Positions 27,786 through 36,400 of a stretch of DNA of 64,000 nucleotides are shown piece after piece (the first letter of the stretch is position 1; each line of letters begins with the position of its first letter). The stretch spans positions 8,989,001-9,053,000 of the forward strand of contig NZ_JAPEQG010000001.1 in NCBI RefSeq assembly GCF_026339735.1, written 5' to 3'. The notes below the pieces were generated by a model, which searched no databases, was not told the origin of the DNA, and saw only the letters and a program-made list of their open reading frames with translations. This DNA is from Streptomyces sp. NBC_01669. GTDB taxonomy: Bacteria; Actinomycetota; Actinomycetes; Streptomycetales; Streptomycetaceae. The position numbers were made by a program, and so were the translations under genes.

Positions 27786-27985
27786 TCAGTATCTCCCGCA
27801 GGCCGGGGGAACCTCAACGGGGTCGCCGGACGTGGAACAGGGTGGAAGCCGCCACGGTCCGAACGGTAAGGGGTACGGGGATCGAGCTTCAGGATCTTGG
27901 GGGCCTTCGCGTGTCCGTCCGCGACCTTGGGCGATGTTTGTGACGCCGAGCGATCTCATAAATGAGCTCCTGAAGCCGGCGTCCG

Positions 27986-28641
27986 CTGGAGCAGTGGCTG
28001 CAGCACAGCGCCCTGCTGCGCAGGCATGTCCCCGCCGAACTGGCCGAGCATGTGTGGCTGGTGACACGGCAGGGCAGGCCGGCTCGCGCGGTCTTCGAGG
28101 AGTACATGATGCGCGGGTGGGTCCAGGCCCACGATCTGCGCGACGATGACGGTGAATTGTTGCGCATCGACCGTCGGCGGCTGCGGACGACCTTCATCGC
28201 GCAGCGCGGCCAGCGGCAGTGGTCCCTGCGTGCGGCGATCGATCCGAACCACTCGCCGCAGGCCGAGGGAGATCATTACCTGTCGGCCGCGACACCGGCG
28301 CAGAAGGCGGTGGTTGAGGAGATCGCCCGGGACGCGCAGGGCGACCTGTTGCGGCGCGCGAGTGCGGCGCTGGTCGTCGACGAGGCGGCCAGCGCCGCCG
28401 GACTCCCGGAGGAAGTACACCGCCTCGGGCTCGCCGAGAACATCCTCGCTGAGCTGCTGTCGGGCCAGCGGACGCGTTCAGCGGGGCCTGCGCCGACCAG
28501 TTCGCTGGCCTGCACGGGCCGAAGGGCAAGCCGTGTCGGGCCCGGCCCTGGGTCTGCCTGCTCCGCCCCCTGGCGCTGTTCGCCCCGCGTCACCTGCCGA
28601 ATCTGCTGCGGCTGAAAGCCTCAGAGCTGACTGAGCCGGTG
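27986..28641 (+). pseudogene. Remnant of an integrase-associated (recombinase operon) protein
   Basis: Readable sequence starts with LEQWLQHSALLRRHVPAEL and continues through VWLVTRQGRPARAVFEEYMM and HSPQAEGDHYLSAATPAQ. Near 28475 the frame shifts and the family sequence goes on as ACADQFAGLHGPKGKPC then PLALFAPRHLPNLLRLKA, a Cys-rich C-terminus. I recall this type of protein beside actinobacterial tyrosine recombinases. N- and C-terminal parts are missing; it lies directly after the deleted IS3. Confidence 0.5.
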
Positions 28642-28648
28642 GGTGCGT

Positions 28649-29212
28649 TCAATCGAGAGTCGGCATCAGTGGTGGGCCATCTGACTCCGCTGCCAAGGTG
28701 ACTTTTCGCAGCAGGATCACAAGTTGCTCCCGCTCCGCTTCGCACAGCGGCGCCAGTAGTGCGCGCTCAGTCGCGATCTGATCACCGATCGTGGATGACC
28801 AGGCATTGTGTCCCTTTTTGGTCAATGTGACGAGCAGGCTCCTGCGATCTTCCGAGGCATGCTCCCGGGTCACGTAACCGGACTTCGCCAGACGGTCCAG
28901 CCGGTTCGTCAGCGTCGCCGGATGGGTGTCCAAAACTTGAGCCAGTCGCGTCGGCGACATCTGGTACGGCTCCCCGGCAGAGCGCAGACGCCAGAGGATC
29001 TCGTACTCCCACATCTCCAGCTTGCGCTTGGCGAGCCCTGCCTTCTTACAGCGCTGGAGATGTCGCACCAGCATCTGCATCCGCGTGACGACGCCTTCGA
29101 TCTTCGGGTCCAGGTCGGGAACCTCGTGCCCCCAGCGAGCAATGTGCCGGTCGATCGAGTCCGCGGATGAGAGCGGACCGTGCTGCGTTGCGTCCATGAC
29201 GCCAGCATACAA
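28649..29212 (-). CDS. MarR-family transcriptional regulator
   Basis: A 187-residue winged-helix regulator. The recognition region MSPTRLAQVLDTHPATLTNRL and the wing SGYVTREHASEDRRSLLVTL are typical MarR. ATG 29212 is used, but ATG 29197 (MDATQ) is equally possible. It diverges from the esterase gene at 29283 across only 70 bp, so it most likely represses that gene and itself, as MarR proteins commonly do. Confidence 0.85.
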   Translation of the reverse strand: MYAGVMDATQHGPLSSADSIDRHIARWGHEVPDLDPKIEGVVTRMQMLVRHLQRCKKAGLAKRKLEMWEYEILWRLRSAGEPYQMSPTRLAQVLDTHPATLTNRLDRLAKSGYVTREHASEDRRSLLVTLTKKGHNAWSSTIGDQIATERALLAPLCEAEREQLVILLRKVTLAAESDGPPLMPTLD

Positions 29213-29282
29213 CCAGTTATTTCGGATTCATATATTTTGAAATCATAGTAGTGTCGAACCTCTCGCTTCCGAGGAGGTTCTG
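29213..29282. promoter_or_regulatory. AT-rich divergent promoter with candidate MarR operator
   Basis: This is the most AT-rich stretch nearby. ATTCA and TGAAAT flank a TATATTT centre (about 29225-29243), an imperfect inverted repeat of the size MarR dimers bind. GAGGAGG at 29270-29276 is the esterase ribosome binding site. Confidence 0.4.
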
Positions 29283-30314
29283 ATGGCTCCATTGCCCACC
29301 GCGCTCGCCGGCCGCATCGACGAGCACGTCATCGACAGCACCCTGCTGCGCGACAATCCCCTGGGAGATTCGGCGCAAAGGCCGTTGTGGGTCTACACCC
29401 CACCCGGATATGACACCGACCCCGAGCACCGATACCCCGTCACCTATCTGCTGCTCGGCTACGCCGGCACCCTCCCGCTCTGGCGCAACCGCACCCCCTA
29501 CCGCCAGCCGGTACCCGAACTCATCGACGGAATCTTCGCCCGTGGCGAAGCGCCGCCGATGATTCTGGTGTTCGTGGACGCCTGGACCACATACGGCGGC
29601 AGCCAGTACGTCGACTCACCAGGGACCGGCCGATACCACTCGTACCTCTGCGAGGAGATCGTGCCGTGGGTCGATGCCCACTACCGGTCGCTCGCCGACC
29701 GCAATCACCGGGCACTGGCGGGGAAGTCCAGCGGCGGGCTCGGCGCGATAATCACATCGATGCTCCGACCCGACCTGTTCGGAGCGTTCGCGACACACTC
29801 GGGCGACTCATTGTCGGAGGCCCAGTACATCCCTCATTTCCTCATGGCGGCACGTCACTTGAGGGCGTACGACGGCGACATCCTCCGCTGGTGGGACGAC
29901 TTCCGCTCACGAGTGGCCTTCACCAAGGATGAGGACCTGCGGCTGCTCGAACTGCTCGGTGTCTCGGCCTGCTTTTCGCCCGCTCCGAACGGCACACCGC
30001 AGTTGCCCTTCGATCCACGCACGGGCGCGATCCGGCCGGAGATCTGGCAGTGCTGGCTGGGCTGGGACCCGGTGAGGATGGCGCCGCTGCACGCCGAGGC
30101 GTTGCGATCCCAGCGCGCGATCTGGATCGACGCGGGCACCCGCGACGAATGGTTCCTCGACCTGGGTGCACAAGCATTCCGCGACGCCCTCGCCGAGATA
30201 GGAGTGGATGAGGATGTCATACGCTTCGAGTTGTTCGACGGAGGACACCATGCCGTGGAATACCGGATGCCGCCCGCACTCGCATGGCTGTCCCAACGGA
30301 TCGCGCGCCCGTAG
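29283..30314 (+). CDS. Esterase D-type alpha/beta hydrolase
   Basis: A 343-residue member of the Esterase D/FrsA-like group (putative esterase PF00756). The nucleophile elbow is GKSSGG (Ser near residue 154), with PLWVYTPPGYDTD at the start and the catalytic His in FDGGHHAVEYR. The oxyanion region FVDAWTTYGGSQYVDS is also normal. A GAGGAGG ribosome site gives a sure start. There is no signal peptide, so it is cytoplasmic. Adjacent divergent MarR suggests induction by a toxic ester or phenolic compound. Confidence 0.88.
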   Translation: MAPLPTALAGRIDEHVIDSTLLRDNPLGDSAQRPLWVYTPPGYDTDPEHRYPVTYLLLGYAGTLPLWRNRTPYRQPVPELIDGIFARGEAPPMILVFVDAWTTYGGSQYVDSPGTGRYHSYLCEEIVPWVDAHYRSLADRNHRALAGKSSGGLGAIITSMLRPDLFGAFATHSGDSLSEAQYIPHFLMAARHLRAYDGDILRWWDDFRSRVAFTKDEDLRLLELLGVSACFSPAPNGTPQLPFDPRTGAIRPEIWQCWLGWDPVRMAPLHAEALRSQRAIWIDAGTRDEWFLDLGAQAFRDALAEIGVDEDVIRFELFDGGHHAVEYRMPPALAWLSQRIARP

Positions 30315-30752
30315 CACGTAGCAGGGATCCCTCTCCGGAACCGGGACTTTGACCGGCACCGAGCTGCTGAGGCAGCAGGGCGGCGGGCACCCGCGCAGCA
30401 GCGACGTGCAGCTGCGCGACGGGCGCCGGGTGACGATCCGATGCGTTCATGGGGCGTGGCTCGATGCCCGCCCGCCGCGCAGGACGTGTGCGAGGTCGAA
30501 TCCCCGGCCGTTCCCGCTGGACAACCCCGCGGCTGAGGACATCCAGTCATCTCGATGAGGGCTCCCCGGCACGTCGCCGCCCAGGACCCGGCCGCCCGCC
30601 GCCGTCAATCACCTGACCTCCCGAGGTCCGGCCCCGCCCGAGGGACGCGCTGTGCGCCCCCATGGATCCCTCAGGTGCCCTATCCCAAGCTGGCGGAATT
30701 CTTCGGCTGTGACTGCCTGCGAAGCCAGGCGGGAAGCCCCGGGCACCAGAAA
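30315..30752. other. Intergenic stretch with one doubtful short frame
   Basis: A frame at 30349-30558 (69 residues, TTG start) has good GC bias at third positions over its first 45 codons (VQLRDGRRVTIRCVHGAW) but no recognised family and no binding site. It may be a gene fragment. The rest holds nothing recognisable. Confidence 0.3.
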
Positions 30753-31709
30753 TCACGAGCCGGTGGCACGGGTGAAGCGGGCAGCCCACTCGCGGATGAA
30801 GTCGACGAACTCGGGAGGGCCGAGCACCTCGAACTCCGCACCCACATTGCCCAGTGCCTGAGTCGGCCAGTCCAGCGTCTGCGAGGTCATCCGTACCCGG
30901 CACCGCTGCCCGTCGACCTCCTCGACCGTCGCCCACGGGCCGATCCGCGTGCGGACAGCCGCCGCAGTGGCGTACACGAGCACTTCGACGCTATGCAGCG
31001 CGGGGACACCAGCGCCCCGTGAACGGACGAACGCCGCAGCGTCCTCGGCGGGTAGCTCGCGCTGGCGAAACCGCTCTCCGGTGCTGCGCGGATCGTCGAG
31101 GCGATCGAGCCGGAAGTTGCGCCAGTCCTGCCGAGTCAGGTCGTAGGCGACCATGTACCAGCGGTACCCGAGTGAGACCAGCCCGTGCGGCTCGACATGG
31201 CGGGCGCTCCGAGCGCCACCGCGGGCGGTGTAGGAGAAGCGAAGCCGTTCCTCGTCCCGGCATGCCTGCGCGATGGCGGTCAGCACGCCGGTCTCGACAC
31301 TTCCCCCACCACCCTCGACGGAGGGGACGGTCACCACCCGCAGGGCGTCGACCCGTCGGCGCAGTCGCGCCGGCATGACCTGTACGACCTTAGTGAACGC
31401 GCGGATCGAGGACTCCTCAATTCCGGTGACCGCGCCCTGGGCAGCTGCACGCAACCCGATGGCGAGCGCTACCGCCTCCTCGTCGTCGAGGACCAACGGC
31501 GGCAGGGCGGCGCCTGCCGTGAGCTGGTAGCCGCCTTCGACGCCGCGACTGGCCTCGACCGGGTAGCCCAACTCGCGCAGCCGGTCGACGTCGCGCCGCA
31601 GGGTGCGCACGGAAACACCGAGCCTGTCGGCCAGCTCGCCGCCGGACCAGTGCCGGTGGGTCTGGAGCAGGGAGAGCAGCCGCAGAGTCCGGGAGCTTGT
31701 GTTCGCCAT
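30753..31709 (-). CDS. WYL-domain transcriptional regulator (YafY/PafC type)
   Basis: A 318-residue protein. The N-terminal HTH_11 reads LSLLQTHRHWSGGELADRLG and VSVRTLRRDVDRLRELGYPV. The WYL domain contains EPHGLVSLGYRWYMVAYD and the closing Arg-rich strand RNFRLDRLDDPRSTGERF. WYL regulators bind nucleic-acid-like ligands and control DNA-damage or phage-defence genes, and smaller ones control adjacent oxidoreductases. It is divergent from the CurA-type reductase at 31829 and the AlkZ-like gene. Confidence 0.88.
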   Translation of the reverse strand: MANTSSRTLRLLSLLQTHRHWSGGELADRLGVSVRTLRRDVDRLRELGYPVEASRGVEGGYQLTAGAALPPLVLDDEEAVALAIGLRAAAQGAVTGIEESSIRAFTKVVQVMPARLRRRVDALRVVTVPSVEGGGGSVETGVLTAIAQACRDEERLRFSYTARGGARSARHVEPHGLVSLGYRWYMVAYDLTRQDWRNFRLDRLDDPRSTGERFRQRELPAEDAAAFVRSRGAGVPALHSVEVLVYATAAAVRTRIGPWATVEEVDGQRCRVRMTSQTLDWPTQALGNVGAEFEVLGPPEFVDFIREWAARFTRATGS

Positions 31710-31828
31710 GACCTCAGGATGGCGGCAATTGAGGTCAGAAAGTGACCGTTATAGCTCGTAGCGTGGATCTCGCGAGGACGGCACAGGCCCCGGGCCGGGT
31801 GCGCCGACTGATCGAAACAAGGAGAACG

Positions 31829-32863
31829 ATGACCGACAGCACGATGCCGACGATCACCCGCACGGCGTGGGAAGTGCGGCTGGCCAAGCACCTGAAGACG
31901 GAGCTTGGGCTCGACAACTTCGACCTCGTGCAGGTGCAGACGCCCGAACCGGGCGCCGGAGAGGTCTTGGTCCGCACGGACTACCTGGGCCTGTCGGTCG
32001 CCTATCTGGAGATGATGCGCGCCGACTCCCATCTGCCGATCCCGCCGTGGCAGGTCGGCCAGCGCATCGGAGGCGGCGCGGTGGGCACGGTCGTGCGCTC
32101 CAACAGCGCAGACCTGGCCGTCGGCGACCTGGTCCGCACCATGACGGGGTGGTGCGAGTACTCGGCCGGGCCCGCGGACCAGTACCCCAAGCTGGACCCG
32201 GAGTTGTTCCCGAGCCCGGTGCACTACCTCAGCCAGGGGCCCACCGCGTACTACGGGATGGCCGAGATCGCCAAGGTCGGGGCCGATGATGTCGTCTTCG
32301 TCTCCGGTGCGGCGGGCGGCGTCGGGTCGCTGGCCGGGCAGATCGCCAGGTGCCGGGGCGCCGCGAAGGTGATCGGCAGCGCGGGAAGCCAGGAGAAGAT
32401 CGACTACCTGGTCAACAAGCTCGGCTTCGACGCCGCGTTCAACTACCACGACCGCCCCGTCCTCGATCACCTGCGGGAACTGGCACCCGAGGGCATTACC
32501 GTCTACTTCGACAACGTCGGCGGCGAACAGTTCGAGGCAGCGGTCGTAGCGGCTGCACCCGGTGCCCGGTTCGCGCTCTGCGGTGCGCTGGCCACCCAGA
32601 TCGGCGACCACGAGAACCGGTTCCCCGAGCCGGACCTCACCACGGCGACCGCCAAGAGGATCGAGGTCCTGCCGTTCTCCACCTACCACACGCCGGAGCA
32701 GGTCGCGGCGTGGACCGAGCACTTCAGCACCTGGTTGGGCGAGAACCGCTTCGTGTTCCCCCACGCGATCGTGGAAGGCGGCGTCACGGCCGCTCCTCAG
32801 GCGCTCGTCTCCCTGCTGCAGGGCAACTACAGGGGCAACGTCTCCGTGAAGATCGTCGGCTGA
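31829..32863 (+). CDS. CurA-type NADP-dependent oxidoreductase (MDR superfamily)
   Basis: A 344-residue zinc-free medium-chain reductase. ATG 31829 follows AAGGAG. It has the nucleotide loop VSGAAGGVGSLAGQIARCRGA, then YFDNVGGEQFEAAV and the leukotriene B4/2-alkenal reductase hallmark ending GNYRGNVSVKIVG. Homologues reduce alpha,beta-unsaturated carbonyls. It shares a transcription direction with the AlkZ-like gene 86 bp downstream and diverges from a WYL regulator. Confidence 0.9.
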   Translation: MTDSTMPTITRTAWEVRLAKHLKTELGLDNFDLVQVQTPEPGAGEVLVRTDYLGLSVAYLEMMRADSHLPIPPWQVGQRIGGGAVGTVVRSNSADLAVGDLVRTMTGWCEYSAGPADQYPKLDPELFPSPVHYLSQGPTAYYGMAEIAKVGADDVVFVSGAAGGVGSLAGQIARCRGAAKVIGSAGSQEKIDYLVNKLGFDAAFNYHDRPVLDHLRELAPEGITVYFDNVGGEQFEAAVVAAAPGARFALCGALATQIGDHENRFPEPDLTTATAKRIEVLPFSTYHTPEQVAAWTEHFSTWLGENRFVFPHAIVEGGVTAAPQALVSLLQGNYRGNVSVKIVG

Positions 32864-32949
32864 GGCTCAACGCGAACCGCCTGTCACATACTGACGGGCG
32901 GCTCGTTTCCTGCAGCGTCCCCACCACATCCAAGGAGATCCGGCACCAC

Positions 32950-34047
32950 ATGCCCGATATCCCCGTGCTCTCCACCCGCACCCTGAACCGGACACTGCTC
33001 CAACGTCAGTTCCTGGCAGCCCGAACCTCCCGCCCAGCGCTCGACGTCGTCGAGCACCTGGTCGCTCTGCAGGGGCAGGAGCCCAACTGGCCCTACGTGG
33101 GCCTGTGGACCCGGCTGGCCGACTTCCGGCACGACGAACTGACGGCACTGCTCCGCGACCGGCGCGTGGTGCGCTCCGCAGTCCTGCGCAGCACCCAGCA
33201 CCTGACCAGCAGCGACGACTTCCGCTGGCTGCGGCCAGTCGTCCAGCCCGTCCTGGATCGCACCACGCGGGCGCGGTACTTCGCCGCACAGACTGCCGGG
33301 CTGGACCTCGACGAAATCGCCGCCACCGGGATGGAGCTGATGGCTGGTCGGACCCTGCAGCGGCACCAGCTCGCCTCGTCGCTCGCCGAGCGCTTCCCCG
33401 GCCGCGACGGCCGCGTGCTCGCGGGGGCGGTAGAACTGAGAGTACCGATGGTGCACGCCCCGGCCACCGGCGCGTGGGGAGCCTGGGGTACCCGTGCCGG
33501 CATCGCCATCACGGTCGCGGAGCAGTGGATCGGCCGACCGATGGCGGCGCCGCAGGTCGCGAGGCTGATCCGTCGCTACCTGGCGGCGTTCGGCCCGGCC
33601 GGTGTGAAGGACATCCAGGCATGGTCGGGGCTGACCCGCCTGCGCGAGACTCTCGACGAGCTGCTGCCGCAGTTACGCGTCTTCCGCGACGAGCAGGGCA
33701 CAGAGCTCTTCGACCTGCCCGACGCGCCGCTCGCCGACCCGGACCGACCCGTCCCGGTGCGCTTTCTGCCCGCCTTCGACAACATCCTCCTCGGGCACGC
33801 GGACCGCGCCCGAGTGATCAGCGAGGCGGATCGTAAGCAGGTGATGCCGGGTCAGGCGATGGTGCGGCCCACCTTCCTGGTTGACGGATTCGTCCACGGC
33901 ACATGGTCGAAGATGGGCTCCACACTGCTCATCTCCCCGTTCCGGCCGCTGTCGCAGGCAGACACCGCGGCGGTGCTGGACGAGGCCGAGCCGCTTCTCG
34001 CCTTCATCGCACCGGATGCCGCCAACCGGAGCGTCACGTTCAGCTGA
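32950..34047 (+). CDS. Winged-helix DNA-binding protein of the AlkZ-like (HTH_42) family
   Basis: A 365-residue protein. The start contains RTLLQRQFLAART then VVEHLVALQGQEPNWPY. The QGQ at residues about 41-43 corresponds to the catalytic Q-x-Q of AlkZ-type DNA glycosylases, which unhook crosslinks or remove alkylated bases. Three winged-helix repeats with LLISPFRPL near the C-terminus complete the fold. ATG 32950 lies 9 bases after AAGGAGATC. Self-protection against a DNA-alkylating natural product is one known role for the family. Confidence 0.8.
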   Translation: MPDIPVLSTRTLNRTLLQRQFLAARTSRPALDVVEHLVALQGQEPNWPYVGLWTRLADFRHDELTALLRDRRVVRSAVLRSTQHLTSSDDFRWLRPVVQPVLDRTTRARYFAAQTAGLDLDEIAATGMELMAGRTLQRHQLASSLAERFPGRDGRVLAGAVELRVPMVHAPATGAWGAWGTRAGIAITVAEQWIGRPMAAPQVARLIRRYLAAFGPAGVKDIQAWSGLTRLRETLDELLPQLRVFRDEQGTELFDLPDAPLADPDRPVPVRFLPAFDNILLGHADRARVISEADRKQVMPGQAMVRPTFLVDGFVHGTWSKMGSTLLISPFRPLSQADTAAVLDEAEPLLAFIAPDAANRSVTFS

Positions 34048-34086
34048 GATAGGAGTTGCGAATGATCGCTCCGTAGGGAATCGCCA

Positions 34087-34842
34087 ACGAGGGTCACCTT
34101 CACCGACGCCAGGACCGGCGAGCAGCGGGCCACCATGCCCGCTCCGGTCATGTGGGACGCCGCCACCGACAAGGTCTCCGGCGCGCACACCCACCGGGCC
34201 CGCGTCGACATGAAGGTCGTCAACAAGGGCGCCGGAGAAGTCGACCTGGTGGTCACGCCGTCGGCGGAGTTCCTCGCGGACCCGGCGACGAAGTTCCCGG
34301 TCACCGTGGACCCGTCCACCTCCGCGCTGGCGAACACCTTCGACACGTACGTGCAGCAGGGCGAGACCGTCGACTGGTCCACCGACACCGAACTCGACTT
34401 CGGCAAACCGGGCACCAAGAACACCGACGGCACCCCGCGCACCGCACGCTCCTTCATTACCTGGAACACCACACCGATCCAGGACGCGCTCATCGTCTAC
34501 ACGAACCTGTCGCTGTGGAACTTCCACTCCGGCAACACCGACTGCAGCGCCCAGAAGTGGACCGTCTGGGACACCAGCGCCCCCTCCACTTCTTCGCGCT
34601 GGACAGCGCAGCCCACCTGGAACCAGGAATTCCACTCCTCCACCCAGACCAAGGGCAACCCGGACTGCGCCGCCACCCAGCCCGACGGCTGGATCAACGC
34701 CGACGTCGACACCCTCGTCCAGACCTGGGCGTCAGCCAAGGCCACCCGCGGCCACATGGGCCTGCGCGCCGCCACCGACGACACCAAGGCCTGGAAGCGC
34801 GTCAACTCCGCGAACAATACGGCGAACCAGCCCAAGCTGTCC
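34087..34842 (+). pseudogene. DNRLRE-domain secreted protein, internal fragment
   Basis: About 250 residues in one frame (starting RVTFTDARTGEQRATMPAP) match the wall-associated or Rhs-linked exported proteins of Streptomyces: VDLVVTPSAEFLADPATKFP, then a DNRLRE-like beta domain with TELDFGKPG, ARSFITWNTTPI and KAWKRVNSANN. Signal peptide and C-terminal part are missing. The right edge is cut by an IS3 end at about 34843. Confidence 0.65.
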
Positions 34843-34844
34843 GC

Positions 34845-35131
34845 CGTCCGTCGGCTCAGTCGCGGACTCGTATGACAACTCGATGGCCGAGGCGCTGAAC
34901 GGCACGTTCAAGGCCGAGCTGATCGAGATGCAGGGGCCCTGGACGGACGTCGACCAGGTCGAGCGGGCGATCTTCCAGTGGATCACGTGGTACAACGAAG
35001 AACGCCTCCACTCCGCACTCGACTACGTACCGCCCACCGAGTACGAACACGACTTCTGGCGGAGCCAGGAACAAGTCCCGCAGCCCGCCTGAACCATCAA
35101 GATCGGACTCTACGAAACTCGGGGCAGCTCA
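34845..35131 (+). pseudogene. IS3-family transposase OrfB C-terminal fragment with right inverted repeat
   Basis: The reading frame starts SVGSVADSYDNSMAEALNG, giving the last part of the integrase domain with the catalytic Glu, and runs through ITWYNEERLHSALDYVPP to the TGA at 35092. The right end of the element, ACTCGGGGCAGCTCA, finishes at 35131. The remaining 1.1 kb of the IS is absent. Confidence 0.85.
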
Positions 35132-35189
35132 ACGGAGCTCCTCGGGTACAAGCTGTCTTGGTCGACTGCCTGTACCAACGAGCTCCGTT
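35131..35189. repeat. Large interrupted hairpin next to IS3 end
   Basis: AACGGAGCTC (35131-35140) pairs with GAGCTCCGTT (35180-35189), and inside it GGGTACA can pair with TGTACC (about 35144-35150 with 35171-35176). It starts on the last base of the IS3 right end. It could be a terminator or attenuator before the MOSC gene or the tip of another element; no U-run is present. Confidence 0.75.
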
Positions 35190-35330
35190 GCTCTACGCCG
35201 GGCCCACCTTCAACGGGTTTGCATGACCTGTGGAAACGTTAACTACCCGGCCTTGGGGAAGCTTCACAAGGATGGTTGCACCACCTTTAAGATCGACCGG
35301 CCGCAGAACGACAACAGGTGGGAGGGCGTG

Positions 35331-35876
35331 ATGACTGGTCAGGTCGCCGCAGTAAGCCGTAACGAGGTGTACTCGTTCAGCAAGCCCAATCGCGATTCCA
35401 TCACGCTGCTCACGGGGCTCGGAGTGGAAGGAGACGTTCACGCAGGTGAGACGATCCGCCACCAGTTCCGCATGACCTACGAGCCGGACCTGCCCAACCT
35501 GCGCCAGGTCCACCTGATGCACGAGGAACTCTTCGACGAGCTCGCGCTCAAGGGCTTCAAGGTCTCTGCGGGGCAGCTCGGCGAGAACATCACCACGCGC
35601 GGGGTGGACCTGTTGGGCCTGCCCACCGGCACTCTGCTCCATCTCGGAGAGCGGGCGGTGCTCGAGGTGACGGGACTGCGTAACCCGTGCTCGAAGATCA
35701 ACGACTTCCACAGGGGGCTGCTCGGTGAGGTCTTCACCATGGACTCCGTGTCCGGCGAGTTCACATTCAAGTGTGGCGTCATGGCTGTGGTCCGCCGTGG
35801 AGGGATCGTCCGCCCCGACGATTCCATCCAGGTCGAAACCCCGCCCCTTCCCCACCGCTCGCTGGAACGGGTCTAG
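35331..35876 (+). CDS. MOSC-domain protein
   Basis: A 181-residue stand-alone MOSC protein. ATG 35331 follows GGAGGG. Conserved parts are LGVEGDVHAGETIRHQFR, AGQLGENITTRGVDLLGLP and the sulfur-carrying Cys in GLRNPCSKINDF. MOSC domains mobilise sulfur from molybdenum-cofactor sulfurase partners and small ones (YiiM-like) reduce N-hydroxylated compounds. There is no molybdoenzyme gene nearby, so the partner is elsewhere. Confidence 0.9.
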   Translation: MTGQVAAVSRNEVYSFSKPNRDSITLLTGLGVEGDVHAGETIRHQFRMTYEPDLPNLRQVHLMHEELFDELALKGFKVSAGQLGENITTRGVDLLGLPTGTLLHLGERAVLEVTGLRNPCSKINDFHRGLLGEVFTMDSVSGEFTFKCGVMAVVRRGGIVRPDDSIQVETPPLPHRSLERV

Positions 35877-36400
35877 GTTCTTGTTCCGTGGTCATCGGCG
35901 TGCCCAGATGAGGATGGCGGCGAGGTGGAGTGCGGCCTGGTAGGCGATGGCGAGCTTGCTGCGACTTGCTGCGGACTTTCGTTCCTTCATCGAAGGCCTG
36001 ACGTCCGAAGCGTCCTTCGTCAGTGACATCGACGGGGCTTGAAGGCCGAAGCCCAACCTTCACCCCTCGGACCGTACGCGTAAGAAACGGGCGGTTTCGT
36101 GGCGTCCGGCCGCCTGGCGCAATTCAACGAGGAGAGGCTCAGTGAGCATCCGCACGGGCCCGTGGTCTGGGTGGTCCGTCGGCTCTCCCAAGAGACCTCG
36201 CACCAGCTCGCCAACCTGCCGTGACTGCATCGGGGTCAAGCGAGGTGACGTCTTCACGGTTCGATCATCGGGAAGCTGGACAGGAGTGCCCGCGGCACAA
36301 GCTCAAGCGACTCGTCGAGCGCGCCATCCTCGCCGAGCCCGAGCCTGGCCTGTTCAGCCAGCCCCGCCCGTGAGTCCGTGGCAGCTCTTCTCGCGCTGGG
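35877..36400. other. Region of short gene remnants
   Basis: Besides the IS5 scrap there is a minus-strand frame 36060-36257 (65 residues, GTG start, QSRQVGELVRGLLGEPTDH) and a plus-strand frame ending at about 36373 with HKLKRLVERAILAEPEPGLF, which resembles the C-terminus of short helix-turn-helix proteins. Neither can be called a working gene with confidence. Confidence 0.3.
35892..35965 (-). pseudogene. IS5-family transposase C-terminal scrap
   Basis: The minus strand encodes SKLAIAYQAALHLAAILIWA then RR and stop, the exact ending of a common Streptomyces IS5-type transposase. Upstream similarity is lost after about 25 codons. Confidence 0.65.

Larger units (their letters stand above)
27079..27816 (+). 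mobile_element. Internally deleted IS3-family element (738 bp)
   Basis: Both ends are kept: TGAGGTTCCCCCG at 27079-27091 and its inverse at 27804-27816, with the usual TG...CA termini. Inside, orfA is complete and orfB has lost its catalytic core. Because both ends survive it could still be moved in trans by a related transposase. Confidence 0.8.

Noticed and set aside
36060..36257. Minus-strand frame of 65 codons as a small gene
   Set aside because: No binding site and no family; surrounded by transposase scraps, so kept only as part of the remnant region.
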